A DNA stretch of 64,000 bases, taken from Bin87 sp965116785 (lineage in GTDB: Bacteria; Chloroflexota; Dehalococcoidia; Lucifugimonadales; UBA3495). A program made the translations under genes and the position numbers. The notes under the pieces are model-generated. The model was not told where the DNA came from and ran no database searches. It worked only from the letters and a program-made list of their open reading frames with translations. The stretch covers positions 1,798,001 through 1,862,000 of the forward strand of contig OZ220731.1 in NCBI GenBank assembly GCA_965116785.1, written 5' to 3'. Of the stretch, positions 7,065-14,732 are shown piece after piece (the stretch's first letter is position 1; each line of letters opens with the position of its first letter).

Positions 7065-8204
7065 ATGGCGGCAACCGTTAAGGCCGGTATCTCGGCGTCG
7101 CTGACCGGCCAGTTCGCCACGCAAGGCCAGCAGGCATTGGCCGGCCTGTCTGCGTGGGTTGATTATGTCAACGGCCGGGGCGGCCTCGCCGTGGGTGCAG
7201 AACAGCGCCAGGTTACGCTGGTCAGCTACGACGACGGCAGCACGGCGGACACGACCCGCCAGGTGATGGAGCGGCTCATTGCCGACGACAAGGTCGACCT
7301 GCTGTTCGGGCCGTATTCCGCCGGCTTGACCACGGCGGCCGCCGAAGTCGCGGAAGCCCACGGCAGGGTGGTGTGGAACCACGGGGGCGCCGGCGACGCG
7401 CACTACGCTCGAGGGTTCCGCAAGGTTATCAGCGTACTGACCCCTGCCGACCAGTACCTGGTAGGGGTGTCGTCATTGGTCCGACGGGCGAACCCCGACG
7501 CCAGTAAGCTGGTGATACTGCGGATCGACACCGGCGCGTTCGCCAGGCTGGTGGCGCGCGGAGCCGAAACGGCGGCGCACGAAATGGGGTTCACCACGGT
7601 GCTGGACCTGCGCTACCGGCCGACGCAGGTGAACTTTACGGAGATCGCCCGGCATGTGGCCGAACAGGAACCGGATCTGGTGGTAACCGTGGGGCGCATT
7701 CGCCACGACATCGGCACGGCCCGGGCGCTGGCCAGGCTCCCTAACCGCAGCAACATCGGACTCGCCGCGGTTATCGCAACCCCCATCGCCGGGTTTGAAG
7801 AGCTGTTGGGCGAAGCGGCCGACGGATTCGTGGGCCCGAGCCAATGGGAACCGGCCTTCAGCGTACCCGAGCCCGATGTCGGGCCGCCGGCGGCTGATGC
7901 GCTCCGGATGCTCAACGACGCGGCCGAAGCTTCAAGCATAGCCATCGATTATCCGATGGCGCAGGCCATGGCGGCCGGCCTGGTCGCCGAGCGATGCGTC
8001 GCCCTGGCGGGCGATCTGGACGACGATGCTCTTCTGGACGCAGCGGTGGAGGCGGACTTTACGACGTTCTACGGCCGCTTCAAGATCGACGAGGCGGGCC
8101 GGCAAATCGGCAGGTCCGTCGCGCTGATCCAGCGCCAGAACGGCCGCAAGGTGGTGGTATGGCCACCGGAGTTGGCCGAAGGCGAGTTGCAATACCCGTT
8201 CTGA
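7065..8204 (+). CDS. Periplasmic-binding-protein type I fold protein without signal peptide
   Basis: A 379-residue protein of the Leu/Ile/Val-binding-protein (Peripla_BP_6) type: VKAGISASLTGQFATQGQQA at the start, LLFGPYSAGLTTAAAEVAE, and a second lobe from about residue 150. In ABC systems such proteins are exported, but this one starts straight in the first beta strand and has no signal sequence or lipobox, so it probably stays in the cytoplasm. No permease or ATPase gene is near. It lies 13 bases after the FIST gene and ends before a strong hairpin at 8233. A ligand-sensing role with the FIST protein is inferred. Confidence 0.85.
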   Translation: MAATVKAGISASLTGQFATQGQQALAGLSAWVDYVNGRGGLAVGAEQRQVTLVSYDDGSTADTTRQVMERLIADDKVDLLFGPYSAGLTTAAAEVAEAHGRVVWNHGGAGDAHYARGFRKVISVLTPADQYLVGVSSLVRRANPDASKLVILRIDTGAFARLVARGAETAAHEMGFTTVLDLRYRPTQVNFTEIARHVAEQEPDLVVTVGRIRHDIGTARALARLPNRSNIGLAAVIATPIAGFEELLGEAADGFVGPSQWEPAFSVPEPDVGPPAADALRMLNDAAEASSIAIDYPMAQAMAAGLVAERCVALAGDLDDDALLDAAVEADFTTFYGRFKIDEAGRQIGRSVALIQRQNGRKVVVWPPELAEGELQYPF

Positions 8205-8232
8205 GTCTGCGATACCCACTCTGAGCCAATGA

Positions 8233-8262
8233 AGACGCCGGGACAAGATCGTCCCGGCGTCT
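8233..8262. terminator. Bidirectional terminator hairpin
   Basis: A perfect 12-base-pair stem, AGACGCCGGGAC paired with GTCCCGGCGTCT around a 6-base loop, between convergent genes ending at 8204 (+) and 8287 (-). Confidence 0.8.
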
Positions 8263-8286
8263 GTTTGCGTCAAGGGTGAGGGCGGG

Positions 8287-8676
8287 TTAGTCGGGACGCT
8301 GGATGATTTCCAGGCTGACCTTGTCGGGCGCCTCAACAAACATCACCTGGGACCCGGACGGCATGGTCCACGGATCGCAGATGATGTTGGCCCCATTGGA
8401 CTTGAACCGCTCGAATGCCTCCTGAATGTTGTCGGTCTGGAAACCGAAGTGGTCCAGGCCAAAGCGCGGGTGGGTGGACCCGGCCACGGCGTTTTCGCCC
8501 TCGGCCTCGCCCGAAACGGTGAGCAGGGGCTGCCCGTTCAACTCCAGGGTGTGGGAGATCGTGTTGGACAACGGCCTCGTGGAAACTATCTCCGCGCCGA
8601 AGTTGTCGACATAGAACTTGGCGGCGTTGTCAGGGTCTTCGCTCCGCAGGTGCAGGTGGTTACAAACAAAAGCCAT
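8287..8676 (-). CDS. VOC/glyoxalase family protein
   Basis: A 129-residue protein with one vicinal-oxygen-chelate repeat pair: NHLHLRSEDPDNAAKFYVDN at the start, THPRFGLDHFGFQTDNI in the middle and MFVEAPDKVSLEIIQRP at the end. The metal-ligand pattern (His near the start, His in GLDHFGF, Glu near the C-terminus) is kept, so it is probably an active metal-dependent lyase, isomerase or dioxygenase. Substrate unknown. The ATG at 8676 has CGGAGGAAAG upstream. It follows the PEP-mutase-family gene by 41 bases and is probably co-transcribed with it. Confidence 0.85.
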   Translation of the reverse strand: MAFVCNHLHLRSEDPDNAAKFYVDNFGAEIVSTRPLSNTISHTLELNGQPLLTVSGEAEGENAVAGSTHPRFGLDHFGFQTDNIQEAFERFKSNGANIICDPWTMPSGSQVMFVEAPDKVSLEIIQRPD

Positions 8677-8717
8677 GGTTGCTTTCCTCCGTGATGTGTA
8701 GATCGGGGCCGGGGTGA

Positions 8718-9572
8718 TTACCCCAGGTAGTCGGCAATCTGCTGGTCGTAGTCGCCCTTTCGCGTAACCTGGGCGATCAGATCGGCGGACGCGCACTGGT
8801 CACGCAGGTCGCCCGGGGCCACACCGTCGCGCAGGGCCTTCATGACGTCGTACACCGCCTTGATGGACGCCTGGAACGAAAGGTGGCCCTGAAGCGCCAC
8901 GCGCACTCCGTTTTGGCCGAGCCACGCCTTGTCGGACAGTTCGCCGCCGGCTCCGCCAAGGAGCAGCGGGATGTTCAACTCGGCATTGACGGCTTCCACC
9001 TGCGCTTTGGTGCTGGCTCCAGCCAGGAAAATGGCGTCGACTCCCGCGGCCTCATAGGCCTTGACCCGGCGCAGGCACTCATCCATGCCCTCGCTCAGGC
9101 TGCTGGTGCGGCCGGCGACCACCGTGTTGGAGTCATTGCGACCGGAGAGCGCGGCTTTCATCTTGCCAACGCCCTCTTCCAGGGAGATGTAGCGCGGGCC
9201 GTCGCCGAACTGCATGGGCAGCACGGTATCCTCAATGGTGAGGGCCGCCACTCCGGACGCCTCCAGTTCTTCGACGGTGCGCTTCACGCTCAGGGCGTTC
9301 CCGTAGCCATGGTCGGCGTCGACCATCAGCGGCAGCGTTCCGGCGCGGCAGATGCGGTAGATCTGCTGGGCAAACTCGCTGAGGGTCAGCACAACGTAGT
9401 CGGGTGCGCCGAGCACCGTGCCGCTGGCGATGGAGCCGGCGAACATACCGACTTCGAAGCCCAAATCTTCCGCGACACGGGCGGATATCGGGTCAAACAC
9501 GGAGCCGGGATGCACGCAAACATCGCCGGCCAGAACGGCGCGATACCGCTCCCGTCGCTTGGTGTAATCCAT
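8718..9572 (-). CDS. Isocitrate lyase/PEP mutase superfamily lyase, oxaloacetate decarboxylase-like
   Basis: A 284-residue TIM-barrel enzyme. Superfamily marks are HPGSVFDPISARVAEDLGF at the start, the metal/substrate motif VDADHGYGNALS, IEDTVLPMQFG and VVAGRTSS. The DADHGYGNA form and the length resemble the oxaloacetate decarboxylase subgroup more than PEP mutase or methylisocitrate lyase, whose catalytic loop has KxCGH, which I do not find. The likely reaction is C-C cleavage or decarboxylation of a 2-oxo dicarboxylate. The start has AAGGAGCC. The VOC protein follows in the same unit. Confidence 0.82.
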   Translation of the reverse strand: MDYTKRRERYRAVLAGDVCVHPGSVFDPISARVAEDLGFEVGMFAGSIASGTVLGAPDYVVLTLSEFAQQIYRICRAGTLPLMVDADHGYGNALSVKRTVEELEASGVAALTIEDTVLPMQFGDGPRYISLEEGVGKMKAALSGRNDSNTVVAGRTSSLSEGMDECLRRVKAYEAAGVDAIFLAGASTKAQVEAVNAELNIPLLLGGAGGELSDKAWLGQNGVRVALQGHLSFQASIKAVYDVMKALRDGVAPGDLRDQCASADLIAQVTRKGDYDQQIADYLG

Positions 9573-9641
9573 ACGCTCTTGGCTCCTTTGATAGGGCGAT
9601 TGAGGGTGACCGGTGACGGTGTGCTAACATCCGCCGCGTGT

Positions 9642-9669
9642 ATTCTAACCAATTCGTGCGGGGGCGCAA
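9642..9669 (-). promoter_or_regulatory. Probable promoter of the PEP-mutase-family gene
   Basis: Minus-strand TTGCGC and TAGAAT with a 16-base spacer, about 70 bases before the start at 9572. On the plus strand TGCTAACAT (hexamer 9625-9630) could serve the divergent DUF429 gene. Confidence 0.4.
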
Positions 9670-9733
9670 CATGCGGAAGCGGCTCCGCGCAACCGCCAAC
9701 AATGGCCGGCCATAGCACGGCGCCCGCAATACG

Positions 9734-10603
9734 GTGAGCGCGATAATCGGCGTCGACTTCAGCGGCCACCGCGACGACCGCAACACGTGGATGGCATCAG
9801 GTCATCTCAGCGGCGGCGGAGTCTTGCTGCTGGACAGCGTCCAGCCAGTGCGGCGCGAGGACCTTTACGACTTCCTGACGGAGATACCGGCTCCGGCGGT
9901 GGCGGCGCTGGACTTCCCGTTTGGCGTGCCCCGAGCGTTTGCCGACTTCCTGTCGGCCAAGGCGCGCCCTGAGGACATGGCCGATGTCTGGCAGGTGGTT
10001 TCCAGCCTGACGTCAGCAGAGTTCGTCACCCGACGCGACCAATTCGTGGGACAACGGCCTGACCTGCCGCTTTCCCAACGAGAACCCAAGCGAGCCGGCG
10101 ACCTGGCCTATCACCGCGAAAGCTACTCACCCCTGCACACCGTCAACCCGAACATGCTCCCCATGACCTATGAAGGGATAAGAATGCTGCAGCGGTGGCA
10201 CGTAGAACGCCCCGACCGCTGGCACGTGCCTCCGTTGGAGCCTACGGGTTCCGCAGCGGAGAGGGTGACGCTCCTGGAAATGATGCCGGGAGCGCTGCTC
10301 AAATCCATCGGGTTGCCTTACAAGGGTTACAAGAAGGGACGCAACGCGCTGGAACGACGCGAGCTAATCCTGGGCCGTCTGGCGGAGGCATCCGGCGTTG
10401 ATCTGCCTAACTTGGAACGTGTTCGCATGGCGTGCCGCGCTAGCGACGACTGTCTTGATGCGGTCGTTGCGGCGGTTGGCGCGGCGGCGTGGACCATGGA
10501 CCCGTCGCGATTTCACCACCCCAACCGGGATGAATTGGCGGACGCCGCGTTGGAGGGGTGGATTTACGTACCGCGAAGCCACGAGTCGGCGGGCTCAACC
10601 TGA
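9734..10603 (+). CDS. DUF429 family protein (RNase H-like fold)
   Basis: A 289-residue protein with the DUF429 hallmarks: an acidic first strand IIGVDFSGHR, a second strand AALDFPFGVPRAF, a glutamate in TLLEMMPGALLKSIGL and DDCLDAVVAAVGAAAW near the end. These acidic residues would form an RNase-H-like metal site. The family is predicted to be a nuclease or related enzyme; its role is not known to me. The start codon is GTG. Its 3' end overlaps the convergent aquaporin gene by 9 bases, and there is no terminator hairpin between them. Confidence 0.8.
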   Translation: MSAIIGVDFSGHRDDRNTWMASGHLSGGGVLLLDSVQPVRREDLYDFLTEIPAPAVAALDFPFGVPRAFADFLSAKARPEDMADVWQVVSSLTSAEFVTRRDQFVGQRPDLPLSQREPKRAGDLAYHRESYSPLHTVNPNMLPMTYEGIRMLQRWHVERPDRWHVPPLEPTGSAAERVTLLEMMPGALLKSIGLPYKGYKKGRNALERRELILGRLAEASGVDLPNLERVRMACRASDDCLDAVVAAVGAAAWTMDPSRFHHPNRDELADAALEGWIYVPRSHESAGST

Positions 10604-11296
10604 CTGCCGCCCGCGCAGGAACATCACCAACCCGATGGCGAGGCCGGCGCCGACCAACTGCATCACGATGAAGATCGGGGCGGACGACGGGTGGATCCCG
10701 GCGAAGGTGTCTGAAAACATACGGGCTATCGTCACCGCGGGGTTGGCGAAGCTGGTGGATGAAGTGAAGAAGTACGCCGCGCCGATATACGCTCCAACCG
10801 CCACCGGGATGACCGCCGCGCGATGCCTGGGGATGAGGAAGATCACGAAGAGCAGTCCCAGGGTGGCGATTACTTCTGCGAGCCACAGGTCGGGGCCGCT
10901 GCGCACCTTTGTCGACCAGGTCACTGAGGGCAGCGCGAACATCAGGTTGGCCAGAACGGCGCCGACGATCCCGCCGATCACCTGGGCTGCCACGTAGGCG
11001 ATCCCTTCGCGAACCGGCCGGCGATGCAGCACTACATCGGCCAGGGTCACCGCCGGGTTGAAGTGGGCTCCGGAAACCGGTCCGAATGCCCAGATGAGCG
11101 CCATCAACACGAAGGCCGTGGCAACGGCGTTTTCAAACAGCTGCAGCCCGACATCGTTGGGACTGAGTCGTTGCGCCGCGATGCCGCTGCCGATCACGGA
11201 CATCAACAAAAAGGCGGTACCCACCGCCTCTCCGAGGAGCTTTCGGGCTAGCGCGGACAAGGACGAATCCCTGGCAAGAGGTTGGCCGACGGCCAT
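10595..11296 (-). CDS. MIP family channel (aquaporin/glycerol-type)
   Basis: A 233-residue channel with six membrane segments and both signature loops, HFNPAVT (NPA at residues 80-82) and FANPAVTIAR (NPA at 185-187). It conducts water or small neutral solutes; the subgroup resembles short bacterial aquaporins, some of them linked to arsenite. No arsenic genes lie near. The ATG at 11296 directly follows a terminator-like hairpin and T-run, leaving almost no room for a normal ribosome site; a TTG at 11260 with AGGGA upstream is an alternative start that keeps the first membrane helix intact. Confidence 0.9.
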   Translation of the reverse strand: MAVGQPLARDSSLSALARKLLGEAVGTAFLLMSVIGSGIAAQRLSPNDVGLQLFENAVATAFVLMALIWAFGPVSGAHFNPAVTLADVVLHRRPVREGIAYVAAQVIGGIVGAVLANLMFALPSVTWSTKVRSGPDLWLAEVIATLGLLFVIFLIPRHRAAVIPVAVGAYIGAAYFFTSSTSFANPAVTIARMFSDTFAGIHPSSAPIFIVMQLVGAGLAIGLVMFLRGRQSG

Positions 11297-11300
11297 ACAA

Positions 11301-11323
11301 AAAGGGCGGATTGTCCGCCCTTT
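11301..11323 (-). terminator. Terminator-like hairpin in the aquaporin leader
   Basis: AAAGGGCGGA-TTG-TCCGCCCTTT. On the minus strand the stem is followed by five Ts and then, within three bases, by the aquaporin ATG. With a promoter at 11374-11402 and no upstream gene on this strand, it sits where a transcription attenuator would. Confidence 0.6.
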
Positions 11324-11373
11324 CGATTGGCTCGACGCTTCGACGTGTGGCCATAGTAAATCATGGTGTTGAG

Positions 11374-11402
11374 AGTCTACCCACGGGCACAGCGACGGTC
11401 AA
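11374..11402 (-). promoter_or_regulatory. Promoter for the aquaporin gene
   Basis: Minus-strand TTGACC and TAGACT spaced by exactly 17 bases. The transcript would start near 11367 and carry a leader of about 70 bases containing the hairpin at 11301-11323. Confidence 0.55.
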
Positions 11403-11413
11403 TGGCGAGCGCG

Positions 11414-11443
11414 TTGACGCTCCGGGCCGGCGCTTACTATAAT
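11414..11443 (+). promoter_or_regulatory. Promoter for the small duplicated-domain protein
   Basis: TTGACG at 11414-11419 and a perfect TATAAT at 11438-11443, spacer 18, about 40 bases before the ATG at 11483. It is back to back with the aquaporin promoter. Confidence 0.65.
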
Positions 11444-11482
11444 CCGGAGCATCAACAGTCAACTGAAGGGGTACCGGCACCA

Positions 11483-11785
11483 ATGAATCTGAAGACTGGA
11501 CAACGTTACGTGGGCCCGGGCGGCGCTGAGATGATAGTCAGCAAGGCCAGCGGAGAGGGCGACCTGACTGACGGGGACATTCCCCTGCAGGTCAAGGGGG
11601 CCAGCGTCGATTTCGGCGGCGCGAGCACGGCCGAGGACGCACCGGAGGTCACAATGGGCAAGCGGCTGACGTCGCCCGACGGAAGCGTGTCCGTGTTGAT
11701 TACCAAGGCGGGCAAATGCGACCTGCGGTTGAACGGCGAGGCGATGGAGTTGCAGGAGGCGAAGCAACTGCCTTCGTCTGACTGA
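11483..11785 (+). CDS. Small protein with two copies of a beta-rich repeat, unknown function
   Basis: A 100-residue soluble protein. Its halves are diverged copies of one unit: GQRYVGPGGAEMIVSKASGE in the first and GKRLTSPDGSVSVLITKAGK in the second, each followed by a short stretch ending PLQVKGA or MELQEAK. The pattern recalls small rubredoxin- or desulfoferrodoxin-like ribbon folds, but the cysteine pairs of those folds are absent (one Cys in all), so no metal site is predicted. The ATG is favoured over the upstream open frame because a strong promoter lies only about 40 bases before it. A bidirectional hairpin follows. Confidence 0.7.
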   Translation: MNLKTGQRYVGPGGAEMIVSKASGEGDLTDGDIPLQVKGASVDFGGASTAEDAPEVTMGKRLTSPDGSVSVLITKAGKCDLRLNGEAMELQEAKQLPSSD

Positions 11786-11809
11786 CTTGCGCCCACGGGC
11801 CGCAATGAA

Positions 11810-11836
11810 AAAGGGCGGGTGTGCGACCCGCCCTTT
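11810..11836. terminator. Bidirectional terminator hairpin
   Basis: AAAGGGCGGGT paired with ACCCGCCCTTT around GTGCG, an 11-base-pair stem with A/T flanks, between convergent genes ending at 11785 (+) and 11909 (-). Confidence 0.8.
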
Positions 11837-11908
11837 CGCTTTCGTGAGCCGCAAACCACGTCTGCGGGATCCCTTCGCCGTTATGGGACGGCGGCCGGGC
11901 AACTGCTT

Positions 11909-12979
11909 CTACAGGAAGTGAGGGATGACGTACTTCCCGAACATGCGGATGCTGTTCATGATCTTGCTGTGGGGCAGGTTGCCCATCTGCATGAAGCAGA
12001 GGATCTGGTCGACGCCAGCCTCCTGGTACTTCTCCAGGGTCTTGATGACCGTTTCAGGCGAGCCCATGGCGAAAGCGCCCGAAGCGATATGGTCGTCGGC
12101 GGTCTTGTCGACGCGCTCCTCCTGAACGGCGTTAACAGCGAAGCGGTAGCTGTCGGGCACGGCACGACCGGCCCACGGGGCATAGAGCTCCTCGGCCTTG
12201 CCGACAAACCACTCGCCCTCGCGGGCGGCGGATTCGTAAGCCTCCTCGTCGGTCTCCGCGACGTGGACCATGCAGAGCGCCGCGATGTTGTCGTTGACCA
12301 TCCGGCCGATGGGGTTGGCGTTCTTAACGGCGTCGCGGTAAATCTCAACCCGTTCAACCAGTTGCTCGTGTCCACCGAGGTTGAAGCACAGCACCCCGAC
12401 GCCCAGGTGGCCGGCTTCGCCAAAGGACGTGGGCTGGCTGCACGCCATCCACATGGGCGGGTGAGGCTCCTGAACCGGCTTGGGAATGACGGACCGGGGC
12501 GGAACGTTGTAAAACTCGCCGGAGTGGGAGAACGGGTCTTCGGTCCACATGCGCGGGATCATCTCGATGGCCTCGCGCCACTGGGCCTTGGTGGTCTCCG
12601 GGTCGACCTCGAAGCCGTCCATTTCGATGAGCGTGGTGGAGCGACCGGTTCCCAGGTCCATGCGGCCATCGCTGACAATGTCGAGCACGGCAGCGCGCTC
12701 GGCGACCCGAACCGGGTGATTGTACGCGCCGGGCAACAGGGCGACGGCGTGACCGATGCGGATGCGCTTGGTGCGCTGGGAAATCGCGCCGTACAGCACC
12801 TCGGGGGCGGAGCAGTGGGAGAACTCCCGCAGGAAGTGGTGCTCCACCGTCCAGAAGTAGTCGAAACCAACGTCATCGGCCAGCTCGACCTGGGCCATGA
12901 CCTGCTTGTACCGGTCGGCCTCGACACCGGGATAATGAGGCTCTGGGATTTGGATTTCGTACATCAATCCGAATTTCAT
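11909..12979 (-). CDS. LLM class flavin-dependent oxidoreductase (luciferase-like monooxygenase)
   Basis: A 356-residue luciferase-like TIM barrel: MKFGLMYEIQIPEPHYPG, then FDYFWTVEHHFLREFSHCSA with the typical EHH, RIRIGHAVALLPGAYNHPVR, a middle with GRMDLGTGRSTT, and a C-terminal AMGSPETVIKTLEKYQEAGV. These enzymes use FMNH2 (some F420) to oxidise organic substrates; the electron donor and substrate cannot be read here. The ATG overlaps the higA stop as ATGA, so translation is likely coupled to the antitoxin gene. It is the last gene of a four-gene unit starting with a Zn-alcohol dehydrogenase. Confidence 0.93.
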   Translation of the reverse strand: MKFGLMYEIQIPEPHYPGVEADRYKQVMAQVELADDVGFDYFWTVEHHFLREFSHCSAPEVLYGAISQRTKRIRIGHAVALLPGAYNHPVRVAERAAVLDIVSDGRMDLGTGRSTTLIEMDGFEVDPETTKAQWREAIEMIPRMWTEDPFSHSGEFYNVPPRSVIPKPVQEPHPPMWMACSQPTSFGEAGHLGVGVLCFNLGGHEQLVERVEIYRDAVKNANPIGRMVNDNIAALCMVHVAETDEEAYESAAREGEWFVGKAEELYAPWAGRAVPDSYRFAVNAVQEERVDKTADDHIASGAFAMGSPETVIKTLEKYQEAGVDQILCFMQMGNLPHSKIMNSIRMFGKYVIPHFL

Positions 12980-13326
12980 TGAAGATCTCCTTTCAACCCG
13001 AGAGCATTGTCAGATCTGGGTTTGACTTGTTTGGCGATAGCAGCGCCAGATTTTTCCTCTGCGATTTTCAGATCGTATGAGGATTGAAGGTCCATCCAGA
13101 GACGCTCTCCAGCTCCGAAGTAACGGGCCAACCGAAGCGCGAGTTCGGCGTCGATGCGCCGTTTTTCGTCCAGGATTGCGGACACTGTTCCGGCAGGAAC
13201 TGAGAGACATTCATCGAGTTCCTCGGGACGGATGCCGATTTCCTCCAGTTCGTCAGCCAAAATCTCTCCAGGATGGATAGGCGGCAGTCCATCCTTACCG
13301 ACCGGAAATAGGTCCAGGGCCCTCAT
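12976..13326 (-). CDS. higA: HigA-type antitoxin
   Basis: A 116-residue protein with an Xre-type helix-turn-helix: IHPGEILADELEEIGIRPEE, then SVPAGTVSAILDEKRRIDAE and LALRLARYFGAGERLWMDLQ, the usual HigA form. It should bind and neutralise HigB and repress its own promoter. The ATG at 13326 has CAGGAG upstream. It lies 13 bases after higB, with toxin first as is normal for higBA. Its stop overlaps the next start (ATGA), so the antitoxin is translationally linked to a flavin monooxygenase. The C-terminal tail after residue 90 is longer than in minimal HigA. Confidence 0.9.
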   Translation of the reverse strand: MRALDLFPVGKDGLPPIHPGEILADELEEIGIRPEELDECLSVPAGTVSAILDEKRRIDAELALRLARYFGAGERLWMDLQSSYDLKIAEEKSGAAIAKQVKPRSDNALGLKGDLQ

Positions 13327-13339
13327 GTTCTGCTCCTGA

Positions 13340-13618
13340 TCAATGGTAATCAACAATCTCTACATCATGCGGCCCATCGTCCAACCACCGAAAACAGACG
13401 CGCCACTGTCGGTTCACTCTACTGCTGTGTTGGCCGGAGCGATCACCGGTGAGCGATTCTAATCGATTACTGGGATACGCCAGCAAATCATTCAATGACC
13501 TGGCCTCGTTCAGAATTAGCAGCCTGCGCTGGGCTTGCCTGGCAAATCCCTGAAACGCGAGCACGTTTTGCCCTTCGAAAAATCTCTGGGTGTTTCGATC
13601 TCCAAAACTCCTGATCAT
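13340..13618 (-). CDS. higB: HigB-type toxin (RelE/ParE superfamily mRNA interferase)
   Basis: A 92-residue RelE-fold toxin: MIRSFGDRNTQRFFEG, LNEARSLNDLLAYPSNRLES, then the catalytic-side strand VNRQWRVCFRWLDDGPHDVE ending IVDYH. HigB toxins cleave mRNA on the ribosome. All expected features are present, so I take it as intact. It starts 7 bases after the stop of the Zn-alcohol dehydrogenase gene, so the toxin could be transcribed from the operon promoter as well as from any own promoter. Confidence 0.9.
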   Translation of the reverse strand: MIRSFGDRNTQRFFEGQNVLAFQGFARQAQRRLLILNEARSLNDLLAYPSNRLESLTGDRSGQHSSRVNRQWRVCFRWLDDGPHDVEIVDYH

Positions 13619-13625
13619 TATCCGG

Positions 13626-14732
13626 TTAAGGCACCAGCATCGCCCGCGTGATCTCTGTCTGGCGCTGGCTCCACTCGGCGGCGGCGAAGGCTTCGTTGAC
13701 GTCGGCGAGAGGGAACGTGTGCGACACCAGCTTGTAGAACGGCAGCCGGTCCTGGTTGCGCACCAGGAAGTCCAGCAACTCGGGCAGCAGTGACGGACGA
13801 TACATCAGGCTGCCCACGATGTTCTTGCCCTGCAGCAGTTTCGACGGGTCGATGGAAGTTTCCTGCCCGCGAACGATGTCGCCGATCTCCACAAAGGTGC
13901 CGCCATTGGACAGCATGTCGATGCCTTCCCGGAGCAGGTCGGCGCGGCCCACCAGCTCCATCACCACGTCGGCGCCGCGGCCCCGCGTCAATTCGCGGAC
14001 CCGGCGCACGCGGGTTTCAGGCGTGTTGAATTCCTCGATGTTGATGGTGTGGTCGGCGCCGAATTCTTCTGCCAGTTCCAGACGGTTGTCCAGCCGGTCG
14101 AGCACAATGACGCGGTCAGCGCCGCGCTCCTTGGCCATGGCGGTGGCGTGGATGCCCAAGCCGCCAGCGCCCATGATGACCACAGACTGGCCGTGGCTCA
14201 TGCCGGCCCGTTCCAGCCCGGTGGTCACGGTGCCCATGGCGCAGTTGACCGGTCCGAGGAGGCCATCGGGCAGTTCGTCCGGCACTCGGAAGAAAGGATG
14301 GCGCGGGGGCAGATACAGGAAGTCCCCATAGGTGCCGGTGAAGTAGGGCCAGGTGCCGGCGGCGGGGTACTGGCGGTTGGCGCACCAGTTAGTGTTGCCT
14401 CGCAGGCACATGTGGCAGTGGTAGCAGGGGAACACGGCGGCATACACCACCCGGTCGCCCTCCTTCACGTCGGTTCCCCAATAGTCAGTAGCGACACCGT
14501 CGCCCAGGTGTTCGATGACGCCGGTGCCTTCGTGGCCCATCACGCGTCCGGTGGCGGGAAGCGGGTTGTGCTCCTGGGTCTGGTCGCCGCGCCAGGTGTG
14601 CAAGTCGGAGCCGCAGATGCCAGCCTGGGTCATGCGGAGGAGGACGGCTCCGGGTTCGGGTTCGGGTACGTCGTACTCTTCGATCTCAAAGGGCTTGCCG
14701 TAATCCTTGACGACAACGATGCGTCCTTTCAT
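13626..14732 (-). CDS. Zinc-dependent alcohol dehydrogenase (MDR superfamily)
   Basis: A 368-residue medium-chain dehydrogenase. Catalytic zinc ligands appear in AGICGSDLHTW and MGHEGTG; structural zinc cysteines in FPCYHCHMCLRGNTNWC; the NAD(P) site is VIMGAGGLGIHATAMAKERG with an aspartate after the second strand (VIVLDRLDNR), favouring NAD. It oxidises an unknown secondary alcohol or polyol. It heads a tightly spaced unit with higB, higA and a flavin monooxygenase, which hints that alcohol oxidation and mono-oxygenation belong to one route; that is inference. Confidence 0.92.
   Translation of the reverse strand: MKGRIVVVKDYGKPFEIEEYDVPEPEPGAVLLRMTQAGICGSDLHTWRGDQTQEHNPLPATGRVMGHEGTGVIEHLGDGVATDYWGTDVKEGDRVVYAAVFPCYHCHMCLRGNTNWCANRQYPAAGTWPYFTGTYGDFLYLPPRHPFFRVPDELPDGLLGPVNCAMGTVTTGLERAGMSHGQSVVIMGAGGLGIHATAMAKERGADRVIVLDRLDNRLELAEEFGADHTINIEEFNTPETRVRRVRELTRGRGADVVMELVGRADLLREGIDMLSNGGTFVEIGDIVRGQETSIDPSKLLQGKNIVGSLMYRPSLLPELLDFLVRNQDRLPFYKLVSHTFPLADVNEAFAAAEWSQRQTEITRAMLVP

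Noticed and set aside
5879..7120. 413-residue open frame opposite the FIST gene
   Set aside because: Antisense shadow of a well-supported gene; the translation is His/Gln-rich and resembles nothing.
8718..9572. PEP mutase feeding phosphonopyruvate to the split decarboxylase
   Set aside because: The DADHGYGNA form fits the oxaloacetate-decarboxylase subgroup better, and the genes are in separate units 5 kb apart.
11819..12982. 387-residue open frame opposite the flavin monooxygenase
   Set aside because: Starts inside the terminator hairpin and mirrors a certain gene.
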